From contig JACRDK010000022.1 in NCBI GenBank assembly GCA_016218585.1, positions 1 to 57,139 of the forward strand: a stretch of DNA of 57,139 nt, given 5' to 3'. Below, in pieces: positions 25,851 through 35,100 of this stretch. Below the pieces are notes generated by a model. It had not been told where the DNA came from. It saw only the letters and a program-made list of their open reading frames with translations, and made no database searches. Position numbers and translations under genes: made by a program. This stretch comes from Candidatus Doudnabacteria bacterium (GTDB lineage: Bacteria; Patescibacteriota; Doudnabacteria; UBA920). The first letter of the stretch is position 1. Every line of letters begins with the position of its first letter.

Positions 25851-25874
25851 AGATGAGAAATTATGGGCTTTGGC
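25837..25874. repeat. Perfect 14-bp inverted repeat across stop codon
   Basis: GCCAAAGCCCATAAagatgagaaaTTATGGGCTTTGGC. Confidence 0.85.
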
Positions 25875-25954
25875 AGGAGAATTAAAATGTGGAAAACTCA
25901 CATTTGACTCAATATAATTATAGGGGTAATATAATCAGGAAAGTTATAATTTAA

Positions 25955-26032
25955 ATGAATCAAAAAGACCGACAAAAATACTTTCAGCCCAAGCAAAACA
26001 ATAATCCTTTTTTGAATTTTTATATTTTCTAA
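25955..26032 (+). CDS. Putative 25-aa microprotein
   Basis: MNQKDRQKYFQPKQNNNPFLNFYIF*, between a promoter (TTGACT-17-TAATAT, 25904-25932) and a terminator. Confidence 0.4.
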   Translation: MNQKDRQKYFQPKQNNNPFLNFYIF

Positions 26033-26057
26033 ACCTCCCCAGTTGGGGAGGTTTTTT
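26031..26057 (+). terminator. Intrinsic terminator
   Basis: AACCTCCCCagttGGGGAGGTTttttg. Confidence 0.85.
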
Positions 26058-26129
26058 GTAAGCACATTTTTGCGCAAAGCATTTTGCCCAAAAATGTGAG
26101 TGCAAAGTTAAAACATCCGGGAGGATAAT

Positions 26130-26450
26130 ATGGACAAAGACACTTTCAATGCCCTGGAAAAGCATTCAGGTCGTTTGATGACCGATTTTCGCAAGGCCGT
26201 ACAGAATTACAAAGAAGCTTTGCTGCAAGGTTCGCAGACAGAGCAGCTGGAAAGAGAGTACTTAGACAGGTGTAGAGACGCCATGTGCTTTCTCACCACT
26301 CCTAGCCTAAAGGGCAATAAGTATCCGCCGCCAACATCTTTTGGCCCGTTAATAGGATACATCCAGGAGACCCAGAGCACGCTGGCGTCTATCGCCGCCA
26401 AGAAAGCCGAAAACCGCTCTGCGGTTTCACTTCAGCCCCTGCCTGCCTGA
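26130..26450 (+). CDS. Hypothetical protein (106 aa)
   Basis: SD gggagg; terminator downstream. Confidence 0.65.
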   Translation: MDKDTFNALEKHSGRLMTDFRKAVQNYKEALLQGSQTEQLEREYLDRCRDAMCFLTTPSLKGNKYPPPTSFGPLIGYIQETQSTLASIAAKKAENRSAVSLQPLPA

Positions 26451-26476
26451 TGTCTCATCGTGTCTGTCAAACAAAG

Positions 26477-26508
26477 AGGCCGTTCCGATTCACTCGGAAC
26501 GGCCTCAC
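26477..26508. terminator. Intrinsic terminator between convergent genes
   Basis: AGGCCGTTCCGAttcacTCGGAACGGCCT. Confidence 0.75.
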
Positions 26509-26520
26509 ACATTTACAATT

Positions 26521-27102
26521 TTAAATTAACTTTAAAACTTTCCACCAGGCTTCAATATAATCAGCGCGCTTATTTTGATATTTTAGGTAATAAGCATGTT
26601 CCCAAACATCAAGGCCAATTAGGGGGGTGTGGTTTTGCATTAACGGGCAATCTTGGTTGCCGGTGGAATAAACATCTAAACTGCCATCGTTTTTTCGCAC
26701 CAGCCAGGCCCAGCCTGAGCCAAAACGGGAGACGGCCGCTTCATTAAATTTTTTCTTAAATTCATCCATACTTCCAAAAGCAGCAGTTATATCATCAACG
26801 AGTTTTTGGTCAATGGCTTTTTTCGGCCCCATAATATTCCAGAAAAAGGAGTGGTTCCAGTGCCCGCCACCATGGTTTTTTATAGCGGTTTTATCAGCCT
26901 CGGGAATATCCAGTGCATTTAGGCCCTTTAGCAGTTCTTCTAAGGGCTTCTCAGCCAAGTCCGGATGTTTGTCCAGTACGGCGTTAAGTTTGTCTATATA
27001 AGCCTGGTGATGCTTAGTGTAATGGAGTTCCATTGTTTTGGCATCAATATAGGGTTCCAGATCATTATATGAGTAAGGCAAGACAGGTAATGTATATTTC
27101 AT
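26521..27102 (-). CDS. Superoxide dismutase (Fe/Mn)
   Basis: LPYSYNDLEPYIDAKTMELHYTKHHQAYIDKLN, GGGHWNHSFFW, DVWEHAYYLKYQNKRADYIEAWW. Confidence 0.95.
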   Translation of the reverse strand: MKYTLPVLPYSYNDLEPYIDAKTMELHYTKHHQAYIDKLNAVLDKHPDLAEKPLEELLKGLNALDIPEADKTAIKNHGGGHWNHSFFWNIMGPKKAIDQKLVDDITAAFGSMDEFKKKFNEAAVSRFGSGWAWLVRKNDGSLDVYSTGNQDCPLMQNHTPLIGLDVWEHAYYLKYQNKRADYIEAWWKVLKLI

Positions 27103-27172
27103 ATTTTTCTCCTTTTGAATCAGACCAGGTCAAAAGCCTTAATTCTTGATTCTTAATTCTTGTTTCAAATTT
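27103..27172. repeat. Family F4 element upstream of sod
   Basis: cttaattcttgattcttaattcttgtttc. Confidence 0.6.
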
Positions 27173-27187
27173 AATTATAAGTATCTT

Positions 27188-27216
27188 TGACAGGGAGGGC
27201 AACTTATGGTAAGATT
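27188..27216 (+). promoter_or_regulatory. sigma70-like promoter for rny
   Basis: TTGACA-17 nt-TAAGAT. Confidence 0.7.
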
Positions 27217-27221
27217 GAGCT

Positions 27222-27430
27222 GCTGAAATTTATTGATTAATCTTCCGTAAAAGAAGGCTGAACTGGAACAAACGGCAGCAAAGAGTGTCTTTTTTAAACT
27301 GATTTTTTCTACACGTGCCTATATTCGTTAGAACCAAATCTAAAAGAAAGATTACAGACTAATTCACAAAAATTAGTCGCTTTTGCCGTTCCCAATTTAG
27401 ACCTTACTTTTTGCGGATGTAAGGTATTTT
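27222..27430 (+). promoter_or_regulatory. ~200-nt 5' leader of rny with hairpins
   Basis: GACTAATTcacaaaAATTAGTC hairpin; ggaac..ggca / tgccgttcc pairing. Confidence 0.5.
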
Positions 27431-28969
27431 ATGATTGCTTTGTATATATTAATAGGAGTTGCCGCCGGCTTGCTGGTTGGCTATTTTGTGCGCCAGTCTT
27501 TGGCTACAAAAAAAATTGGTTCCGCGGAAAGCCGCGCTGAAAAGATATTGGAGGAAGCGAAAACCAGAGAAAAAGAATTGTTGCTTGAAGCCAAGACCCG
27601 CGGAATGGAAATTATTGACCAGGCTAAAAAGCAGGAAGCGGATTTTCGAAACCAGATTGTTCGTTTTGAAGAACGCATTGACCGCCGCGAAAAAGACTTG
27701 GATCAAAAATCCAACGCCTTAGACAGGCAAAAAGCCGAGCTGGAAAGCAAAGGCGAGCAAATTAAGCAGATTCAGGAAGAGATTAAAGAATTGCGCCAGA
27801 AGCAACTGGACAATTTACAAAAAATTGCCGGAATGACCCGCGAGGAGGCGGCTAAGGTTTTGCTTGATAACGCAGAGAAAACTGTAAAAGAAGAAATGAT
27901 TTCCTTGCACAAGAAGTTGGTTGCCCAGGCGCACGAAGATGCGGACAGAGACGCCCGCAATATTGTGGCCCAGGCAATTGAACGCGTGGCTTCCGAAGTT
28001 ACCGCCGAGGTAACCACTACCACCGTGCAAATTCCAAGCGAAGAAATGAAGGGTAGAATTATTGGTAAGGAAGGGCGCAATATTCGCGCTTTTGAACAGA
28101 TGATGGGCGTGGAAATTTTAATCGACGACAGCCCCGATACAGTTGTTATTTCCGGTTTTAATTCCATTCGCCGCCATATTGCCAAAATGACTTTGGAGAA
28201 ATTATTGGCGGACGGACGCATTCATCCGGCAAGAATTGAAGAAGCTTACGAAAAGAGCAAAGCGGAAATTAATGAACAGATTAAACAGGCAGGGGAGCAG
28301 GCGGTTTATGATTTGGGTATTACCAATTTCCCGCCTAAGCTGGTTCACTTAATCGGCAGAATGATGTTTAGAACTTCTTATGGCCAAAATATTTTGCGCC
28401 ACTCAGTGGAAATGGCTAAACTCGGCGCATTAATGGCCGAAGAACTTGGCGCGGATGTTTTAATAACCAAACAAGGCGCGCTGCTTCATGACATTGGCAA
28501 GGCGCTTGACCAGGACTTGGAAGGCAGCCACGTGGAATTAGGCAAAAAAGTTGCGGAAAAATTCGGCCTCGACGCCAGAGTTGTGGAAGCTATTGCCAGC
28601 CACCATGCCGACACTGACGTTTCCGGCAAAGCTGTAGCCGCGCAAAGCATTGAAGCAATTATTGTTGACGCTTGCGATAACATTTCCGGCGCGCGCCCCG
28701 GAGCCCGCAAAGACACTTTGGAAAACTATATTAAGCGCCTTACCGATTTGGAAAATATGGCCAACAGCTTTGAAGGCGTGGAAAAAACTTACGCTATTCA
28801 AGGCGGCCGCGAAATTCGCGTATTTGTAACTCCTTCCAAATTAGACGACCTGGGCTGCCAAAAGCTAGCCCGCGACATTGCCAATAAACTGGAAGCGGAA
28901 TTAAAGTTCCCGGGTGAAATTAAAGTTCATGTTATTAGAGAGACCCGCGTTATAGAATACGCGAGATAA
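27431..28969 (+). CDS. rny: Ribonuclease Y
   Basis: N-terminal TM, coiled coil, KH (GRIIGKEGRNIRAFEQMMGVEILIDDSPDTVVISGFN) and HD (GALLHDIGKALD) domains. Confidence 0.97.
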   Translation: MIALYILIGVAAGLLVGYFVRQSLATKKIGSAESRAEKILEEAKTREKELLLEAKTRGMEIIDQAKKQEADFRNQIVRFEERIDRREKDLDQKSNALDRQKAELESKGEQIKQIQEEIKELRQKQLDNLQKIAGMTREEAAKVLLDNAEKTVKEEMISLHKKLVAQAHEDADRDARNIVAQAIERVASEVTAEVTTTTVQIPSEEMKGRIIGKEGRNIRAFEQMMGVEILIDDSPDTVVISGFNSIRRHIAKMTLEKLLADGRIHPARIEEAYEKSKAEINEQIKQAGEQAVYDLGITNFPPKLVHLIGRMMFRTSYGQNILRHSVEMAKLGALMAEELGADVLITKQGALLHDIGKALDQDLEGSHVELGKKVAEKFGLDARVVEAIASHHADTDVSGKAVAAQSIEAIIVDACDNISGARPGARKDTLENYIKRLTDLENMANSFEGVEKTYAIQGGREIRVFVTPSKLDDLGCQKLARDIANKLEAELKFPGEIKVHVIRETRVIEYAR

Positions 28970-28974
28970 TTAAT

Positions 28975-29068
28975 CGCGGATACGCAGATCCTAAACCGGA
29001 TAGCGCAGATAACTGCAATTGCAGTACTGCAAATCTGTGTTATCAGCGTCAATCCGCGCATCTGTGAT
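28975..29068. repeat. F8 (cgcggatacgcagat) inverted-repeat element upstream of ymdB
   Basis: atcgcggatacgcagatcctaaaccggatagcgcagataactgca ... tgcaaatctgtgttatcagcgtcaatccgcgcatctgtga. Confidence 0.75.
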
Positions 29069-29070
29069 TT

Positions 29071-29868
29071 ATGGCGAAGATTTTATTTATCGGTGATGTA
29101 GTAGGGAAGCCGGGGCGCAAAATATTGCGCGAGGTCTTGCCGCAATGGAAAGAAAAGTACCAGCCGGACGCAGTAATTGTTAACGTTGAGAATTTAGCAC
29201 ATGGCAAAGGAGTAACTCCTTCGACTTTGGCTGACATCGATAGCCTTGGCATAGATTGCTTTACCTCGGGTAACCACATCTTTAATAAACACCAACTTTC
29301 CACGGAATGCTTTGAAAAGTATACTAAACTTATCCGCCCGGATAATTTTGGCACGCAGTATCCTGGTTTTGGTTATTACCGTTTTTCCGCCGCCGGCAGG
29401 CAATTTTTGGCTATAAATTTGAACGGGCAAGTCTTTATGGACCACCAGTTCGAAGGCAGCATATCTAATCCATTTTTTGCAGTAGATAAAATATTAGAGC
29501 AGCAGGCGCAAAAAGGTGATATAATATTAGTGGACTTCCATGCAGAGGCTACAAGCGAAAAAGTAGCTATGGGATATTACTTAGACGGCAGAGTTAGTTT
29601 TTTAACAGGAACGCACACACATGTGCCTACTGCCGATGCCAGAATTTTGGCTAAAGGGACCGGCTATATAACCGACACCGGAATGACCGGTGCGCTGAAT
29701 GCGGTTCTGGGCACAAAAAAAGAAAATGCTTTAAAAAAGTTTTTAGAGCAGGGAAAATTTGTAAATGAGTTGGAAGAGGAAGGGCAATTGCAGATTAACG
29801 GAGTGCTGGTAGAAATTGATGATAATCAAAAAGCAATAAAAATAGAAAAGTTGTACCAGGAAATTTAA
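29071..29868 (+). CDS. ymdB: YmdB-family metallophosphoesterase
   Basis: AKILFIGDVVGKPGRKILREVLPQWKEKYQPDAVIVNVENLAHGKGVT...FTSGNHIFNK...DFHAEATSEKVAMGYYLDGRVSFLTGTHTHVPTAD. Confidence 0.94.
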   Translation: MAKILFIGDVVGKPGRKILREVLPQWKEKYQPDAVIVNVENLAHGKGVTPSTLADIDSLGIDCFTSGNHIFNKHQLSTECFEKYTKLIRPDNFGTQYPGFGYYRFSAAGRQFLAINLNGQVFMDHQFEGSISNPFFAVDKILEQQAQKGDIILVDFHAEATSEKVAMGYYLDGRVSFLTGTHTHVPTADARILAKGTGYITDTGMTGALNAVLGTKKENALKKFLEQGKFVNELEEEGQLQINGVLVEIDDNQKAIKIEKLYQEI

Positions 29869-29955
29869 TAATTCACAAATTCGCGAAATACGCCAATATC
29901 ACAAAATATGAATTCGTGATATTCGCGTTATTAGTGAATTAGTGGACAAAACAAA
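29869..29955. repeat. Family F2 element upstream of methyltransferase
   Basis: aattcacaaattcgcgaaatacgccaatatcac ... gaattcgtgatattcgcgttattagtgaattagtgga. Confidence 0.8.
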
Positions 29956-30483
29956 ATGTCAAAATTTTTAAACCCAAGCGAAATAGTAGCTCAGACAGGC
30001 TTAATGCAAGGCCAGGTAGTGGCTGATTTAGGCTGCGGCAATGGGTTTTACGTTTTGCCGGCAGCTCAAATGGTAGGAAATTCCGGCACAGTCATAGCGG
30101 TAGACGTGGTGGAGGAAAAATTAGCAGCCACCATTTCCATTGCTAATCAGTTTGGTTATAAAAATGTTCGAGTGGTGAAAGCGGATTTGGCTAAGCCAAT
30201 TATGGAAATTGCCCCGAACTCCTGCGACTTGGTAATTGTTGGAAATATCCTTCACGAAATAAGCGGCAAAGACCAGCTAATTAAAAATATTTACAGAATT
30301 TTAAAAAGTCCCGGCAGAGTTGTAATAGTTGAATGGAAAAGAACGGCCACGCCGTTTGGGCCGCCTATAGACAAGCGAATAGATCAGGAAAAATTGGAAG
30401 TCCTGTTTATGCAGGCCGGATTTAGAAAAGACAAAGAGCTCCACACCGACGGCTACCATTATTCCATATTGTTTGAAAAATAA
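29956..30483 (+). CDS. Class I SAM-dependent methyltransferase
   Basis: VADLGCGNGFYVLPAAQMVGNSGTVIAVDVVEEKL, LVIVGNILHEI. Confidence 0.88.
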   Translation: MSKFLNPSEIVAQTGLMQGQVVADLGCGNGFYVLPAAQMVGNSGTVIAVDVVEEKLAATISIANQFGYKNVRVVKADLAKPIMEIAPNSCDLVIVGNILHEISGKDQLIKNIYRILKSPGRVVIVEWKRTATPFGPPIDKRIDQEKLEVLFMQAGFRKDKELHTDGYHYSILFEK

Positions 30484-30485
30484 AC

Positions 30486-30594
30486 CTACCGAAACTGCAC
30501 ATATACTGCACTACAGAAGTCTACAGAAGGGTCCAGGTGTTTCGATTCTGTAGTTTTCTGTAGATTAGTATTAATTAGTAATTTTTGTAGGTCT
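30486..30594. repeat. Family F5 (ctacagaa) inverted-repeat element
   Basis: ctgcactacagaagtctacagaagg ... gattctgtagttttctgtagattag. Confidence 0.75.
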
Positions 30595-30987
30595 ATGAAT
30601 TTAAAATCATATTTCTCAACCCAAAATTTGTTGCAGATTAACCCCGTAACCCCGGTAGATAAAATTTTTCTTTTGGGCGGCGTAATCTTGCTGCTTTTGG
30701 GAATTGTTTTAAAAATTTCTTCCGTATTAGCCCCAACCCCGGCGGACAAAAAATATCGCAACAAATTTTATCATCTGCTTTTATCTATTGGCTTATTGGA
30801 AATGTTTTGGTATTTTTGCCGGTATGAGAATGTTAGCCTGTTTGGCAGCTATTTATTAAACTGGGTTATTGCAATTGTTGGTTTGGTTTGGCTGGTTGTA
30901 CTGCTTACTTCGGCAATGAAAAACTACAAGGCAGAAAAAGCCGGCTGGGATAAAGAACAGCAGAAAAAAAAGTACTTGCCCAGCTAA
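30595..30987 (+). CDS. Hypothetical membrane protein
   Basis: Three hydrophobic segments. Confidence 0.65.
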   Translation: MNLKSYFSTQNLLQINPVTPVDKIFLLGGVILLLLGIVLKISSVLAPTPADKKYRNKFYHLLLSIGLLEMFWYFCRYENVSLFGSYLLNWVIAIVGLVWLVVLLTSAMKNYKAEKAGWDKEQQKKKYLPS

Positions 30988-31016
30988 GTATTTAAACTAT
31001 GAAAAATAAATGATGC

Positions 31017-31056
31017 AAACAACAGCAAATTCTAATGATGGATTTGCTGTTGTTTT
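31017..31056 (+). terminator. Intrinsic terminator
   Basis: AACAACAGCAAATtctaatgatggATTTGCTGTTGTTtttat. Confidence 0.8.
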
Positions 31057-31064
31057 TATAAAGT

Positions 31065-31484
31065 ATGTTTAATTTTTTTAAACCAAAACTTATAAAGCCC
31101 GCATCTCTTGGCCAAAGAGGCGAAGAGTTTGCCCAGGAGTTGTATAGAAAAAAGGGTTATAAAATAATCGCGGCCAATTTCTTTAACAGGAAAGGATTGA
31201 GAAAAGGGGAGGTGGATTTTATTGCCGCAAATAAAACAGACATAGTTTTTGTTGAGGTAAAAACCCGCCGCGTAGGCGATAAAAAATTTGGTGGCGGAGC
31301 GGAAGCCGTTAACTTATATAAACAATTAAAACTGCTTAAAGCGGTGAAGATTTTTTTGCAGCAGCATGCAGAGTACGTTGAACTTAAGCCTCAAATTGAT
31401 GTTTGCCTGGTAGACTATAATGAACTTGACAATCCGCAGTTTTGTGCTAAAATATTAATGAATGCGGTAGAAGATTGGAACTAG
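31065..31484 (+). CDS. YraN family (UPF0102) endonuclease-like protein
   Basis: LGQRGEEFAQELYRKKGYKIIAANFFNRKGLRKGEVDFIAANKTDIVFVEVKTRR. Confidence 0.88.
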   Translation: MFNFFKPKLIKPASLGQRGEEFAQELYRKKGYKIIAANFFNRKGLRKGEVDFIAANKTDIVFVEVKTRRVGDKKFGGGAEAVNLYKQLKLLKAVKIFLQQHAEYVELKPQIDVCLVDYNELDNPQFCAKILMNAVEDWN

Positions 31485-31544
31485 ATGAGCGGGTCTCATC
31501 TTTTTTTGTCTTCTGGCGCTAAACAACTAAATAACAATTAAATA

Positions 31545-31630
31545 TAAATTCACTAATTCACGAATCAACACCAATATCACTAATGGGTGATTTCGTGTCA
31601 TTCGTGCTATTAGTGTATTAGTGGACAATT
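31545..31630. repeat. Family F2 element upstream of nusA
   Basis: attcactaattcacgaatcaacaccaatatcactaa ... attcgtgctattagtgtattagtgga. Confidence 0.8.
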
Positions 31631-32773
31631 ATGAACGAACAATTAGAACAAGCGTTAGACCAGATAGCAGAAGAAAAAGGCATTAGCCGCCAGGAACTTA
31701 TCTCTATGATAGAGGCGTCTTTGGCTGCGGCTTTTAGAAAAGATTACGGCGAAAAAAATCAGAATATTGTGGTTGAGTTTAATCCGGAAAATATGGCCAC
31801 TAAAGTTTTCGATGTAAAGGTTGTGGTGGAAAATGAAAGTGAAGTGGAAGAAGATCCCCAAAAATTTATAATTTTAGAAGAAGCTAAAAAATTAAAAAAA
31901 TCCGCCAAAGTCGGCGATGAAATAAAGACCGACATTACTCCCAAGACAGGAACTTCCTACGGCCGCATTGCCGCGCAAACCGCCAAACAGGTTATTATTC
32001 AAAAACTTCGCGAAGCAGAACGCAATGTCCAGTTTAGCGACTTTAAGGCAAAAGAACGCACTTTGCAAAATGGTTTAGTCCAGAGAATAGAAGGGGATAC
32101 AATCTTGGTTGATATGGGCAAAGCTACCGGCGTATTATTTCCTTCGGAACAGATTCGCGGAGAAAAATATGCCATCGGCCAACGCCTGAAGGTTTTAATT
32201 TTACACGTTGAACCTGCAACAAAGGGCCCAAAAATAACTTTATCCCGCTCCCATCCGGATATGGTGCGTAAATTGTTTGAATTGGAAGTTCCGGAAATTT
32301 TTAATGGCAGCGTGGAAATTAAAGCTGTGGCCAGAGAAGCCGGCTCACGTTCCAAGATTGCTGTTATTTCCACCCAAGACGGCATTGATCCGATTGGTTC
32401 CTGTGTCGGGCAAAAGGGCAGCCGCGTACAGACAGTAATGGCTGAACTTGGCGGTGAAAAAATTGACATTATTGAATATTCCGACGATCCGGTAAAATTT
32501 ATTGCCAATTCCTTGTCCCCGGCAAAAATTTTAAATGTCCAGTTAGACGAAGAAGCTAAAGAAGCCAAAGTTGGCGTGCTGGAAGACCAATTATCTTTGG
32601 CCATTGGCAAAGCCGGACAAAATGTCCGCCTTGCCGCCCGCTTAACCGGTTGGAAAATTGACATCAACGGAGAAAAATTAACAAGCGAAGACCAGCCGCA
32701 GACTGATGCGGACTTATCGCAGACTGATGCGGAAACTAAGCCCGAAGAGGCTAAAGAAGAAACAGCTGAATAA
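31631..32773 (+). CDS. nusA: Transcription termination/antitermination factor NusA
   Basis: EAALAAAFRKDYG-like start, S1 and KH domains: IDPIGSCVGQKGSRVQTVMAELGGEKIDIIEYSDDPVKFIANSLSPAK. Confidence 0.95.
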   Translation: MNEQLEQALDQIAEEKGISRQELISMIEASLAAAFRKDYGEKNQNIVVEFNPENMATKVFDVKVVVENESEVEEDPQKFIILEEAKKLKKSAKVGDEIKTDITPKTGTSYGRIAAQTAKQVIIQKLREAERNVQFSDFKAKERTLQNGLVQRIEGDTILVDMGKATGVLFPSEQIRGEKYAIGQRLKVLILHVEPATKGPKITLSRSHPDMVRKLFELEVPEIFNGSVEIKAVAREAGSRSKIAVISTQDGIDPIGSCVGQKGSRVQTVMAELGGEKIDIIEYSDDPVKFIANSLSPAKILNVQLDEEAKEAKVGVLEDQLSLAIGKAGQNVRLAARLTGWKIDINGEKLTSEDQPQTDADLSQTDAETKPEEAKEETAE

Positions 32774-32985
32774 TTAACCTAATTATTCTAATTTCTAATT
32801 GACTTAAGTAAGCCCAAATGAAGAAAATAAAAATTATTAAAGTACCACTTTTTGGGTGCGGCTGAACTTGATTTGTTTAGAAATTAAGAATTAGATATTA
32901 GAAATTATTAACACCCTCACCCGCCCTTCGCTATTGCTTCGGGCACCCTCTCCTAGAGGGCGAGGGGATAAGGAATAATCTATAT

Positions 32986-33561
32986 ATGCCTTTAGTACCA
33001 ATGGTAATTGAAAAGTCTCCCATGGGGGAGCGCGGCTATGATATTTACAGCCGTTTGTTAAAAGATCGCGTAATTTTTTTGGGCGAACCAATAGACGACG
33101 CCGTGGTTAATACCGTAATTGCCCAGTTATTGTTTTTAGATGCCGACAATAACAAAGAAGATATAAAACTTTATATTAATTCTCCCGGCGGTTCGGTTAC
33201 TTCCGCAATGGCTTTGTATGACACAATGCAGCACATTAAAGCGGATGTTTCGACCATTTGCATTGGCCAGGCGGCTTCCGCCGCCGCAGTCCTTTTGGCC
33301 TGCGGAGCCAAAGGTAAGCGCTTCTCTCTGCCAAACTCCCGCGTACTTATTCACCAGGTAATGGGTGGGGCGGAAGGCCAGCAAAAAGACGTGGAGATTC
33401 AGGCCCGGGAAATGCTCAGAATAAAGAATCAAATCAATCATATTCTGGCAAAACACACCGGCCAGCCTGTGACTAAAATTGAGAAAGATACCGACCGCGA
33501 TTATTTTATGACTGCGGAAGAAGCAAAAAAATACGGAATTATTGATAAAATCATCCAGTAA
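32986..33561 (+). CDS. clpP: ATP-dependent Clp protease proteolytic subunit
   Basis: [38 protein letters not shown]...[21 protein letters not shown]...[12 protein letters not shown]. Confidence 0.97.
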   Translation: MPLVPMVIEKSPMGERGYDIYSRLLKDRVIFLGEPIDDAVVNTVIAQLLFLDADNNKEDIKLYINSPGGSVTSAMALYDTMQHIKADVSTICIGQAASAAAVLLACGAKGKRFSLPNSRVLIHQVMGGAEGQQKDVEIQAREMLRIKNQINHILAKHTGQPVTKIEKDTDRDYFMTAEEAKKYGIIDKIIQ

Positions 33562-33616
33562 TGGGTGATTTTTCTTTAGTTATGGTATAATTAAGTATAC
33601 TAATTTTAAGCAAGCA

Positions 33617-33712
33617 ATGAAACAAACACTACAATTTATTGAAAAATTTCTTGCCAGGCTTCATTATAAAAATAATTTTTTATATTTTTTTTGGGAATTT
33701 AAATATAAATAA
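33617..33712 (+). CDS. Putative 31-aa microprotein
   Basis: MKQTLQFIEKFLARLHYKNNFLYFFWEFKYK*, preceded by TGGTATAATTAAG. Confidence 0.3.
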   Translation: MKQTLQFIEKFLARLHYKNNFLYFFWEFKYK

Positions 33713-33746
33713 AATCGAGGAAATTATTTTTTTATAATTAAAATTA

Positions 33747-34325
33747 ATGGTTATGGATATAAAAGAAGTAAATTTTTTACCAATTTTACAAAATGACAAT
33801 GATTCTGTTTTAAGAGCGACTAGAAGAGCTGCCTATATGATGGCGCAGGCTCCTCAGAGAGGTTTTACCTTAATTGAACTCCTTGTGGTAATTGCGATTA
33901 TTGGATTGTTGGCGTCAGTGGTGTTAGTAGCATTAAACGGCGCCAGACAAAAATCCAGGGATTCAAAAAGAGTGGCCGATTTAAGCCAGCTAGCTAAAGC
34001 ATTTGAGCTTTATTATAACGAACATAACAGTTACCCAACCAGAACCACGGCTGCTGGCGGTGTTGTTTTGAGCTCCTCATTAACTCTCGGTTCTCCCTCC
34101 ATCTCCCCAAATTATTTAAGCCAACTACCCACGGCGCCCACTCCCGCAGACGGGAGTTGTACTTCCGGAACCGCTAACGGCAAGAATGACTATTATATGT
34201 ACCCAAACAGCACCGGAGTCACTCAGTTGCTTACAAGCGCTTATACGATTACTTTTTGCTTAGGCCAAAAAACCGGTAGTTTAACGCCGGGTCCCCACAC
34301 CCTTACCCAGGCAGGGTTCCAATAG
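33747..34325 (+). CDS. Type IV prepilin-like protein (start uncertain; cleavage at G|FTLIELLVVIAI)
   Basis: GFTLIELLVVIAIIGLLASVVLVALNGARQKSRDSKRVADLSQLAKAFELYYNEHNSYPT. Confidence 0.88.
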   Translation: MVMDIKEVNFLPILQNDNDSVLRATRRAAYMMAQAPQRGFTLIELLVVIAIIGLLASVVLVALNGARQKSRDSKRVADLSQLAKAFELYYNEHNSYPTRTTAAGGVVLSSSLTLGSPSISPNYLSQLPTAPTPADGSCTSGTANGKNDYYMYPNSTGVTQLLTSAYTITFCLGQKTGSLTPGPHTLTQAGFQ

Positions 34326-34527
34326 AGCCTGCTTCCGCGTTTTTTCTAGTAACTTGACTTAATTTAAAACCTAATTAATTTATATGGTATAATTAAGCAT
34401 AGTTACTTTGAGTGCTTAAAGCGCCGCTTACGTTAATATTTCCGGAGAACTTTACTTTAAAAACTCAATTAATTATATAATTATGTTATAATTAATTTAT
34501 AAAAAGTTTATATTTAACCGGATAAAT

Positions 34528-35004
34528 ATGAGAAACAAAAATCAACTCAATAAAGGTTTTACCTTAATTGAACTTTTGGTTGTTATAGCCATTATTGGGC
34601 TGTTAGCATCCGTTGTCTTGGTAGCCTTAAACAGCGCCAGGCAAAAATCAAGAGACGCGAAAAGAATTGCCGACTTAAACCAGCTGGCCAAAGCTTTTGA
34701 GCTATATTTTAATGAGAATAATAGCTACCCTACCAAAACTGCCGGGGGAACTGTGGCAGCTCCGCTTGGTAGTCCGTCAATTACCCCGAATTACTTAAGC
34801 CAACTTCCAACAGCCCCTTCCCCGGCTGATGGCAGTTGCACTTCAGGTACGGGTAACGGCAGGAATGATTACTATATGTATGCTAATAGCACCGGAGGAA
34901 CGCAGTTAATTACTGGGGCCTACGTAATTACTTTTTGTTTAGGAGACAAAACCGGCGGGCTCGGGGCCGGCGCGCACACTCTTACTCAGGCTGGTTTCCA
35001 ATAA
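34528..35004 (+). CDS. Type IV prepilin-like protein, paralogue of 33747
   Basis: KGFTLIELLVVIAIIGLLASVVLVALNSARQKSRDAKRIADLNQ. Confidence 0.9.
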   Translation: MRNKNQLNKGFTLIELLVVIAIIGLLASVVLVALNSARQKSRDAKRIADLNQLAKAFELYFNENNSYPTKTAGGTVAAPLGSPSITPNYLSQLPTAPSPADGSCTSGTGNGRNDYYMYANSTGGTQLITGAYVITFCLGDKTGGLGAGAHTLTQAGFQ

Positions 35005-35011
35005 AATATAT

Positions 35012-35042
35012 AAAAAACCCTCCGGCAACGGAGGGTTTTTTA
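35012..35042 (+). terminator. Intrinsic terminator
   Basis: AAAAAACCCTCCGgcaaCGGAGGGTTTTTT. Confidence 0.85.
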
Positions 35043-35100
35043 ATTTTAGGCATAAATAAAAGTCCTAGTTTTTGAGTAGGATTATTCCTAAAATTATCAC

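Noticed and set aside
33747-35004. Tandem prepilins considered as a recent mobile duplication
   Set aside because: Proteins are clearly paralogous but already diverged, with different flanks and no repeat boundaries; ordinary tandem paralogues.
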